Assembly (NCBI GenBank): GCA_035480575.1
Contig: DATIHR010000025.1
Location: 1 to 27,295, forward strand
Direction of reading: 5' to 3'
Source: PMNU01 sp035480575
Lineage (GTDB): Bacteria; Patescibacteriota; Saccharimonadia; Saccharimonadales; UBA4665
Length of the DNA stretch: 27,295 nt
Below, piece by piece: positions 21,605-27,295 of the stretch. The notes beneath the pieces were generated by a model. It saw only the letters and a list, made by a program, of their open reading frames with translations, searched no databases and was not told where the DNA came from. The first letter of the stretch is position 1. Each line of letters opens with the position of its first letter. Position numbers and translations under genes: made by a program.

Positions 21605-23425
21605 ATGTCACAGCCTGATGCTTCTTTGGAAATGCGCCTGGATACTTTGCATGGTACAAATGAAGCTCCTACTACCTCTAATTTTGCCGCCCAAGCAGTC
21701 ATGCGCGAGGTGGTGGACACAACGCCCAATGCGAATAGACTGACAGCCGACCAACGCCAACGCGGCCAGCAAATAGGTGGAATAGTACCAGACATGCAAC
21801 AAATGGCGCGAAATTTGCTGGAGCGCTCCGAAATGCCGACAACCGAGGAAATGTATGCGGATATCCTGGGGCCGGAGCGAGCACCCGCCTATGAAGTTCC
21901 CGAAGGCATAACCGCCACTACCGCGGTGCGTCTAGGCGGTCGTCGGCTGTATATTGGCCAGGCTGTAGTCGAATTAACGCCCCGTGAAACATTCCTGCTG
22001 AACGCATTCCAAATGCTGCCACGTGGGATTATTCGTTCCAAACAAATTTTCCAGCTCGGATTTGCCTCGGAACTACACCCCAAGCGTCGTATCCGCACGT
22101 TTGGTGATGCTTTCAAGAGTCTCGGCGAAAAACTGGACACCGCGACACAGATTGTTACATTGCAGAAAAAAGGTGTGGGTACGGCTACTACCTATTCACT
22201 GAGCGAGGCTTTCGTCATAACCAATGACACTTCGCGTTTGCCCGAGGCTGTCATAGCCGCTCAAAGACTTGGGTTAGAAAACGAGGGAGAGGCGGACGCG
22301 CACGACACGCCCGAAGGTGTACAGCGCCGCAATAGGGTGATCGCGGCCGTTGCACTCTATCGTGACCATCCGGAGGTACCGCGTCGACTCGCTGCCGACT
22401 GTGAACGGCGAGATCTTCCGGGTATAAGACGCGATGCCCGGGGCTACTTGTTAGATCTCGCCAGTCGTTATCCGTTACTGGATACCGAACAAGAGGTGGC
22501 GCTAGGTACTATGCTCGAAGCAGGCCTGCAAACGTTTCTTACGCTGGAGCCCGGTAGTACCCCCACTCCTGATCAGAAAAGCACACTCATAGATATGGCT
22601 TATGCCTTCGAGCGCTTTTACGTTTCGAATATGAGGCTTGTCGTTGCTATTGCCCAAAAATATACCGGAACGATACCTCTTGAAGAACTTGTCCAACTAG
22701 GGATGCCAGGGTTAACCGATGCCATTGCCCGGTTTGACCATACCCGGGGTTTTAAATTCTCTACCAGGGCTACGCGGTGGGTGCAACAGGCCATCTCGCG
22801 CGGCGTGGCTGACACCGGCAGAGACATACGGCTGCCGGTCCATATGCACGACAAATGGGTAAAATTGCGAGAGGCCAGAAGAACGCTGACTCAGGAGCTG
22901 GAACGCGAGCCAAGCCCCGAAGAACTTGCAAGTGTAACCGACTTCGACTTAGACACCGTCATGACCCTTATAACGCACGGCGAATTTATCAAGCCCTCGC
23001 TAGATAAAAAGTTAGATGCTACCGACAATGGCACGACCTTCGGGGATACCCTCCCCTCGCCAAAAAATGAGATTGGACAGATGCTGAGCGAATTAGCACT
23101 CACGTCCCTGATAGAGCAGGCTGCGCTAACGGAAAGCGAGCTGTTCATCCTTGGCCTTCGGTATGGCCTCTACCACCACCGGCTCTTTACAAGCAATGGC
23201 GGAGTTACCTGGCCAGCGTCGCCCCTTAAGTTTCAGGACGTCGCAAATCGTATAGTTTTGCATTTTATGCAGGAGGACAAGAGCGCCGACACGCAACCAA
23301 GCATGGCACTACTGGCGACATACTTGGGTGTGTCACGAGAAATAATTTCTCAGTATGAACGACGCGCGCTACATAAACTACGAACAACGGCAGGTGCGCC
23401 TGCGCAGAATTCGAGCGATGCTTAG
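21605..23425 (+). CDS. Sigma-70 family factor with N-terminal OmpR/PhoB-like winged helix
   Basis: A 606-residue protein. Residues 1-95 are polar. Residues about 108-200 look like a response-regulator C-terminal winged helix: V-E-L-T-P-R-E-T-F-L-L-N-A-F, then G-I-I-R-S-K-Q-I-F, then a basic recognition region and Q-K-K-G-V-G-T-A-T-T-Y-S-L. Sigma region 1.2 is at about 281-306, region 2 at 338-413 (SNMRLVVAIAQKYTG, then GFKFSTRATRWVQQAI), region 3 at 415-465 and region 4 at about 498-595 with the helix-turn-helix LGVSREIISQYERRALHKLR. Region 2 differs from housekeeping RpoD: the positions of E. coli Y430 and W433 are both Arg (S-T-R-A-T-R-W), while the next Trp is kept. This suggests altered promoter melting or specificity. 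No receiver domain is present, so the winged helix would act as a second DNA-binding module. It is probably an alternative sigma factor. Confidence 0.88.
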   Translation: MSQPDASLEMRLDTLHGTNEAPTTSNFAAQAVMREVVDTTPNANRLTADQRQRGQQIGGIVPDMQQMARNLLERSEMPTTEEMYADILGPERAPAYEVPEGITATTAVRLGGRRLYIGQAVVELTPRETFLLNAFQMLPRGIIRSKQIFQLGFASELHPKRRIRTFGDAFKSLGEKLDTATQIVTLQKKGVGTATTYSLSEAFVITNDTSRLPEAVIAAQRLGLENEGEADAHDTPEGVQRRNRVIAAVALYRDHPEVPRRLAADCERRDLPGIRRDARGYLLDLASRYPLLDTEQEVALGTMLEAGLQTFLTLEPGSTPTPDQKSTLIDMAYAFERFYVSNMRLVVAIAQKYTGTIPLEELVQLGMPGLTDAIARFDHTRGFKFSTRATRWVQQAISRGVADTGRDIRLPVHMHDKWVKLREARRTLTQELEREPSPEELASVTDFDLDTVMTLITHGEFIKPSLDKKLDATDNGTTFGDTLPSPKNEIGQMLSELALTSLIEQAALTESELFILGLRYGLYHHRLFTSNGGVTWPASPLKFQDVANRIVLHFMQEDKSADTQPSMALLATYLGVSREIISQYERRALHKLRTTAGAPAQNSSDA

Positions 23426-23488
23426 CGTGAATAGTGCGGGTTATGACTCAGTATCCGGTATCGCATGTCTATCATCTACACGCTATCT

Positions 23489-23501
23489 GTTACACTATAC
23501 C
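23489..23501 (+). promoter_or_regulatory. Candidate -10 region of obgE
   Basis: TGTTACACT (23488-23496) or the overlapping TATACC (23496-23501) lies 5-10 bases before ATG 23507. No Shine-Dalgarno or clear -35 is present. This fits the leaderless pattern of other genes here, but the match is weak. Confidence 0.4.
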
Positions 23502-23506
23502 TACAG

Positions 23507-24787
23507 ATGAATTTTATAGATAAAGCAACAGTGACAGTTAAAGCGGGCGATGGCGGCAACGGCATTGTTAGTTTTCGGCACGAGAAGTTTATAGATAAGG
23601 GCGGTCCGGACGGTGGCGATGGCGGTGATGGCGGTGATGTCATCCTGCTTGCAACGCGTAACGAGAACACGCTGGCTAACTTCCGGTATCAAAAAGAACT
23701 GACTGCACAGCCCGGCGAGCCAGGTGGTAAAACGCGTAAACATGGCAGGAACGGGAAACATCTTGTAGTGAAAGTGCCAGTTGGCACTGTAGCAATAGAC
23801 GAGAAAGGGCGTGTGGTTGCTGACATTGCCGAAGATGGCGCTACGGCGGTTATAGCCAAAGGGGGCAAGGGCGGATTCGGCAATGCACATTTTATAAGCT
23901 CTACCCGCCAGGCCCCGCGCGTCGCCGAAAAAGGTGAACCGGGCGAAGTCCTGATGGTGCAGCTAGAGCTAAAGATGATTGCGGATGTCGGGCTGGTAGG
24001 GTTGCCAAACGCGGGCAAGTCAACGTTGCTGAGCGTTATTAGCAATGCTAAACCGGAGATTGCCGATTACCCGTTTACGACCCTTATTCCCAACCTAGGC
24101 GTGGTAGATGTCGATAAACAGACGAGCCTTTTATTCGCCGATATACCAGGACTTATAGAAGGCGCGGCCGAGGGCAAAGGTTTAGGCGATGAGTTTTTGC
24201 GTCATGTTGAGCGTACAGCGGTGCTTGTGCACCTTATTGATGTCTATCAAGACGATGTCGCTATTGCTTACCAAACAATTCAAGACGAGCTGAGCGCATA
24301 CAAAGTGAACCTTTCCGAACGCCCACAAGTAGTTGCACTTACCAAAATTGAGGGTTTGGACGAAGAAATGGTCGCTGATCAGCTAGCAAAATTAAGGAAG
24401 GTGGTAGCCGAGGGCAACGAGGTAACGGCACTATCTGCCAGGACCAAAGAGGGTGTGTCGACCTTGTTACGTACCGTTCGGCGTATCGTAGAAACAACGC
24501 GCGCACGTGAACGCGCTGCCGAGGCAGCCGTTGAGGCGCCCGTTGTGCCGGTACTTACGCTGGAGGATAATGGCGACGCCTGGGAAGTCGTAAAAGAAGA
24601 AGATACCTTTGTGGTACATGGTCCAAAAATAGAACGCTTTGCGCGGCGAACCAACTTTGACAGTCCTGAGGGTGTCGAACGTTTGCGCGACATTATGCGT
24701 AAGACAGGTATTGTGCACGAGCTGCAACGCCAAGGGGTTAGCCCAGGCGATACCGTGCGTATCGGCAAAGGCGAGATAACCTACTAA
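23507..24787 (+). CDS. obgE: Obg family GTPase
   Basis: A 426-residue ribosome-assembly GTPase. The glycine-rich Obg fold comes first (MNFIDKATVTVKAGDGGNG, then G-G-P-D-G-G-D-G-G-D-G-G). The G domain has G1 GLPNAGKST (about 165-173), G2 DYPFTTL, G3 DIPG and G4 T-K-I-E. The C-terminal OCT domain (about 345-426) starts near F-V-V-H-G-P-K. The start is ATG 23507, matching the conserved family N-terminus; the frame extends to 23465 but that part is not conserved. The G4 motif normally ends in Asp (NKxD or TKxD). Here it is Glu, a conservative change at the residue that reads guanine, so nucleotide preference might differ slightly. Confidence 0.97.
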   Translation: MNFIDKATVTVKAGDGGNGIVSFRHEKFIDKGGPDGGDGGDGGDVILLATRNENTLANFRYQKELTAQPGEPGGKTRKHGRNGKHLVVKVPVGTVAIDEKGRVVADIAEDGATAVIAKGGKGGFGNAHFISSTRQAPRVAEKGEPGEVLMVQLELKMIADVGLVGLPNAGKSTLLSVISNAKPEIADYPFTTLIPNLGVVDVDKQTSLLFADIPGLIEGAAEGKGLGDEFLRHVERTAVLVHLIDVYQDDVAIAYQTIQDELSAYKVNLSERPQVVALTKIEGLDEEMVADQLAKLRKVVAEGNEVTALSARTKEGVSTLLRTVRRIVETTRARERAAEAAVEAPVVPVLTLEDNGDAWEVVKEEDTFVVHGPKIERFARRTNFDSPEGVERLRDIMRKTGIVHELQRQGVSPGDTVRIGKGEITY

Positions 24788-24813
24788 TTATAAGAGCGGT
24801 AACCATAAGCTAT

Positions 24814-24831
24814 ATGTGATATTTGTCACAT
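24814..24831. promoter_or_regulatory. CRP/FNR-type palindrome
   Basis: ATGTGA-TATTTG-TCACAT is a perfect inverted repeat containing TGTGA-N6-TCACA, the CRP-type operator core. Its centre is about 66 bases before the predicted transcription start of the gene at 24889, a spacing typical of class I activation. No T-run follows, so it is not a terminator. Confidence 0.55.
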
Positions 24832-24853
24832 GCACAAAATAGGGTTGTTATAG

Positions 24854-24882
24854 TTGACTGACTAAAGCGTTAGTGTTATAAT
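24854..24882 (+). promoter_or_regulatory. Consensus promoter with leaderless start
   Basis: TTGACT (24854-24859) and TATAAT (24877-24882, with TGT before it as extended -10) are 17 bases apart. The ATG at 24889 begins 6 bases after the -10, so transcription should start at or next to the A of the start codon. This is the clearest promoter in the window. Confidence 0.85.
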
Positions 24883-24888
24883 ACAACC

Positions 24889-25515
24889 ATGATAGTTCCA
24901 GACAGAACGCCCGATCTTGGGCCGGAAGGTCTAGGCCCTCGTGCGACAGAGGAACAATTGGGGGATTTGCACCGAATTATATCGCAGATATATTATGGTG
25001 CTGAGCAGAGGAGTCTTATATTCCCGGGTATGCACCGTGATGAGGCAGACGGTGTAAGCTTAATAATCCCGCGGCCTCGCGAGATTGCTACAGTTTTTCA
25101 GTCGAATGTTAAGCCCTGGGTACGCGTGTCACCGCCAGATGCCGAAGGGCAACATATTGAAACGGCCCGTTTCTGTGACGCTAAGACACCAGAAATATCA
25201 CTCCATGAAACAACTTTCGTTATTGAAGCGTTAACCATAAATGGATTCGGTGCGTTGACAGGAACTAAACATAGCGACACTGTCGTAGTTAAGTCGTGGA
25301 CTGATGACGTGTATCCTTACGAGCAAATACAAGAAACAATGTGGGCGGGTCGTACAGAAGCGGTACCGCCTATAGCTTTGACCGAGGCTGATGCTGCAAA
25401 ATGGCTAGCCCGCTATACAGCACTAGATGCCGAAGGCCGTGCAAATGCGCAATATGCTAAAAAATCCAGTCCGATGCGCCGGTTTATGGGCGCCTTAGGC
25501 ATGCGCAACGCGTAG
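24889..25515 (+). CDS. Hypothetical protein under a strong promoter
   Basis: A 208-residue soluble protein with no recognised domain. It opens with a Pro/Gly-rich stretch (D-R-T-P-D-L-G-P-E-G-L-G-P), has a helix at about 22-42 and a beta-rich middle (about 55-135) containing A-L-T-I-N-G-F-G-A-L-T-G-T-K. It ends in a basic tail (S-P-M-R-R-F-M-G-A-L-G-M-R-N-A). ATG 24889 is fixed by the promoter, which leaves no room for a leader. A CRP-like palindrome lies upstream, so expression may respond to a regulator. The function is unknown. Confidence 0.65.
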   Translation: MIVPDRTPDLGPEGLGPRATEEQLGDLHRIISQIYYGAEQRSLIFPGMHRDEADGVSLIIPRPREIATVFQSNVKPWVRVSPPDAEGQHIETARFCDAKTPEISLHETTFVIEALTINGFGALTGTKHSDTVVVKSWTDDVYPYEQIQETMWAGRTEAVPPIALTEADAAKWLARYTALDAEGRANAQYAKKSSPMRRFMGALGMRNA

Positions 25516-25528
25516 ACACCCCAAACAA

Positions 25529-25537
25529 TGCTAGACT
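25529..25537 (+). promoter_or_regulatory. Extended -10 promoter upstream of the sbcB leader ORF
   Basis: TGCTAGACT ends 9 bases before the ATG at 25547, the same spacing as at mnmA and alaS. It implies a leaderless transcript beginning at the small ORF rather than at sbcB itself. Confidence 0.5.
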
Positions 25538-25546
25538 GGTACTGTT

Positions 25547-25708
25547 ATGACTACTAGCTCCTATTCCAGCATCCTCCTCGTTCCGTCACCGAAATTGACG
25601 GCGAGCTACCTGCTTTTTGCTTCGCAACGTAGCTACGGCTATGTTTTGTCGCAAGAAAACAGGTATCTCACTCGCCAATTTCACCGACGTCTCCAAGGAG
25701 GGTACTGA
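25547..25708 (+). CDS. Candidate 53-residue leader peptide upstream of sbcB
   Basis: The ORF reads M-T-T-S-S-Y-S-S-I-L-L-V-P at its start and R-R-L-Q-G-G-Y at its end, stopping at TGA 25706-25708. It starts 9 bases after an extended -10, so it would be the first ORF on the sbcB transcript. Its last codons (CAA GGA GGG) form the strong Shine-Dalgarno for the following gene. The ORF runs through a long inverted repeat whose right arm contains that Shine-Dalgarno. Translating it would open the hairpin. The sbcB frame is +1 relative to it at the stop. No homologue is recognised, and it may be a regulatory leader or a chance frame. Confidence 0.4.
   Translation: MTTSSYSSILLVPSPKLTASYLLFASQRSYGYVLSQENRYLTRQFHRRLQGGY
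25573..25701. repeat. Long imperfect inverted repeat over the sbcB ribosome binding site
   Basis: Arms 25573-25620 and 25651-25701 are reverse complementary in ordered blocks: CCTCCT / AGGAGG, CGTC / GACG, GAAATTG / CAATTTC, TACCTG / CAGGTA, and TTTT with TGC / GCA with AAAA. The central part adds GTAGC pairings. The outer block CCTCC pairs exactly with the GGAGG Shine-Dalgarno at 25697-25701. It could be a translation-controlling hairpin or the remnant of a palindromic mobile element. Confidence 0.65.
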
Positions 25709-27149
25709 AATAGGAGCTTCTTTTTTCTTTTACGATCTTGAGACGAGCGGGTTCAGCCCGCACGAACACCGCATTATGCAGTTTGCCGGGCAGCGGACCG
25801 ATATGGACCTGAAGCCGATTGGCGAGCCGGTGAACGTGCTCATAAAAATGACGGACGATTGCCTGCCCGATGTAGACGCTGTGTTCATTACCGGTATTAC
25901 ACCCCAGCAGACTATTGCGGAAGGCATTACCGAGGTTGAATTTTTACGCCAGTTCGAGCACGAGATAGCAACGCCTGGTACGGTGTTCGTGGGCTACAAT
26001 ACGGTGCGGTTTGACGACGAGTTCATGCGTTGTTTACACTATCGTAATTTTTATGACCCCTACGAATGGCAATGGCAAGGCGACCGCTCGCGCTGGGACA
26101 TGCTGGACGTGGTGCGTATGACCCGTGCGCTTCGACCCGAGGGTATAGAGTGGCCCTTTGATATACATGGCAAGCCCACGAATCGCCTGGAATTGCTGAC
26201 GAGCCTTAACAAGCTCAGTCACGAACATGCCCACGACGCCCTCAGCGATGTGTCTGCAACCATAGAAATTGCCCGGCTGATCCGTAACAAGCAGACCAAG
26301 TTGTTTGACTACTTATTTACCATGCGAAGCAAAAATAACGTGGCAGATTTAGTTAACAAAGACGAGCCGTTCGTATACACCAGTGGCAAATATCCGAGCG
26401 AATTCGAAAAAACGACTGCCGCCGTACGAGTGTGCGCCCACCCAAAACGTCAGGGTGCATTGGTATACGATTTGCGGCATGATCCGGCAGACTGGCTGCA
26501 GCTAACGCCCGAGCAAATGGCCGACGCCTGGCGTTACAAAAAAGACCGTCAGGAGCCCCGCTTGCCGGTAAAAATGATGCGTTTTAATGTATGCCCGGCA
26601 GTGGCGCCGCTTGGCGTACTGGATGCATCATCGCAATCGCGGCTGCATCTGGACCCAAAGCGTATTGTGCAGTACCACAAGGCCCTGCGGGCCGACAAGA
26701 CCTTTGTAGAGCGTTTATGTAAAGCAGTGGACATTATGGACGAGCAGCAGCAAACCAAGCTGCTGGGCAGCGAGGTAGATGTAGACGCCTGCATGTACGA
26801 TTCATTTTTCCAGGCTGGCGATAAGAACGCCATGTCGGTGGTTCGGGCGGCCACGCCAGAAGAGTTGGGCAATCTAGGGCTTACCTTTAAAGATCAGCGG
26901 CTTACATTGCTGCTGCCCCTGTACAAAGCGCGTAATTATCCAAAGCATTTAACCGGCGAGGAACGCGAAAGTTGGGAAAAACTCCGTGCTCGCAAGCTGC
27001 TTGACGGCGGTCAGAATAGCAAGCTAGCTAAGTATTTTGCGCGTCTGCAGGCTGTTGTGGCCGATGGGGGTTTGACGGGGCACCAGGAGTATCTTATTGA
27101 AGAACTCAAGCTGTATGCTGAGAGTATTATGCCTGAGGCAGAGGGCTAG
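25641..27149 (+). CDS. sbcB: Exodeoxyribonuclease I (SbcB), DEDDh 3'-5' exonuclease
   Basis: A 502-residue protein from ATG 25641. Exonuclease I removes single-stranded DNA from 3' ends in recombination and mismatch repair. ExoI motif FYDLETSG (D32, E34) and ExoII G-Y-N-T-V-R-F-D-D-E-F (D125) are intact, as is ExoIII AHDALSDVSAT (H198, D203). F-Y-D-P-Y-E-W-Q-W-Q, ALRPEGIEWP and L-F-D-Y-L-F-T closely follow E. coli SbcB, including the SH3-like and C-terminal parts. The start is unclear. TTG 25617 and ATG 25641 lie inside the inverted repeat. The only strong Shine-Dalgarno (AAGGAGG, 25695-25701) is 8 bases before an in-frame ATA at 25710, which would give about 479 residues, close to the 475 of E. 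coli. Coupling to the leader ORF is possible. Confidence 0.93.
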   Translation: MFCRKKTGISLANFTDVSKEGTEIGASFFFYDLETSGFSPHEHRIMQFAGQRTDMDLKPIGEPVNVLIKMTDDCLPDVDAVFITGITPQQTIAEGITEVEFLRQFEHEIATPGTVFVGYNTVRFDDEFMRCLHYRNFYDPYEWQWQGDRSRWDMLDVVRMTRALRPEGIEWPFDIHGKPTNRLELLTSLNKLSHEHAHDALSDVSATIEIARLIRNKQTKLFDYLFTMRSKNNVADLVNKDEPFVYTSGKYPSEFEKTTAAVRVCAHPKRQGALVYDLRHDPADWLQLTPEQMADAWRYKKDRQEPRLPVKMMRFNVCPAVAPLGVLDASSQSRLHLDPKRIVQYHKALRADKTFVERLCKAVDIMDEQQQTKLLGSEVDVDACMYDSFFQAGDKNAMSVVRAATPEELGNLGLTFKDQRLTLLLPLYKARNYPKHLTGEERESWEKLRARKLLDGGQNSKLAKYFARLQAVVADGGLTGHQEYLIEELKLYAESIMPEAEG

Positions 27150-27159
27150 CCTCTTCATC

Positions 27160-27273
27160 CCCGCACCGGATCAAGTCCGGCATAAACTCCGGCGGGGACC
27201 CCACCCCCGTCATTCCGGGCTTGACCCGGGATCCACCCCCGTCATTCCGGCCCCCGAGCCGGAATCCAATCAA
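27160..27273. repeat. Cluster of palindromic repeat units downstream of sbcB
   Basis: Three units are visible. CCGGATCAAGTCCGG (27167-27181 region) is an inverted core. GTCATTCCGGGCTTGACCCG begins at 27209, and GTCATTCCGGCCCCCGAGCC begins at 27241, ending GGAATCCAATCAAT. The last two are direct copies 32 bases apart. The final unit shares the CCAATCAA tail of the repeats bordering the GIY-YIG gene. No gene is seen in 27150-27295. Confidence 0.85.
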
Positions 27274-27295
27274 TAAGTCCTTCCCGTTTCTTTCA

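Overview
The window looks like a chromosomal segment of a Candidate Phyla Radiation bacterium, most likely a Saccharibacteria (TM7)-like organism. This is inferred from gene content, not from a marker gene. The supporting signs are roughly balanced base composition, dense short operons, a short alanyl-tRNA synthetase without the C-terminal C-Ala domain, an FtsA-like/baseplate-J-like membrane protein pair, Gram-positive-type surface proteins (DUF916-like and WxL-like) and no outer-membrane genes. TGA is used as a stop (for example the ATGA overlap at 15669-15672), so the UGA-as-glycine code of Gracilibacteria/Absconditabacteria does not apply. No rRNA, tRNA, CRISPR array or classical IS element is visible.

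Layout. (1) 92-485: a small GIY-YIG nuclease gene bounded by near-identical 34-bp inverted copies of a palindromic repeat. (2) 496-7384: a surface block with a membrane-anchored beta-helix/tail-fibre-like protein, three related secreted proteins that resemble WxL proteins without the tryptophan, a DUF916-like membrane-anchored protein and a PKD-domain membrane protein; a P-loop kinase on the minus strand interrupts it. (3) 7390-11573: an unknown protein, mnmA, a GGDEF diguanylate cyclase, a small Pro/Ala/Gly-rich protein with its own promoter and terminator, and a small hypothetical gene. (4) 11634-14328: alaS, carrying an in-frame insertion of the same palindromic repeat family, followed by a GNAT acetyltransferase gene. 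(5) 14341-19785: a tightly packed operon of ftsA-like, baseplate-J-like membrane protein, ruvX, mltG and an unknown gene. (6) 19920-21511: a LysM-CHAP cell-wall hydrolase convergent with a hypothetical gene. (7) 21605-25515: a sigma-70 factor fused to an OmpR/PhoB-like winged helix, obgE and a hypothetical gene with a consensus promoter and a CRP-like palindrome. (8) 25547-27149: an exonuclease I (sbcB) gene preceded by a small ORF lying inside a long inverted repeat. (9) 27160-27273: another cluster of the palindromic repeat.

How the genes relate. Much of the window concerns the envelope: surface display, peptidoglycan cleavage and remodelling, and division-type scaffolding. The rest is core tRNA, ribosome and DNA metabolism plus regulation. 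Many genes have a TGnTATAAT-like -10 box only 5-11 bases before the start codon and no Shine-Dalgarno sequence, which suggests widespread leaderless transcription. Others have strong Shine-Dalgarno sequences.

The most unusual items are the nuclease gene embedded in its own inverted repeats, the related repeat spliced in frame into alaS, the winged-helix/sigma fusion, and the structured sbcB leader.
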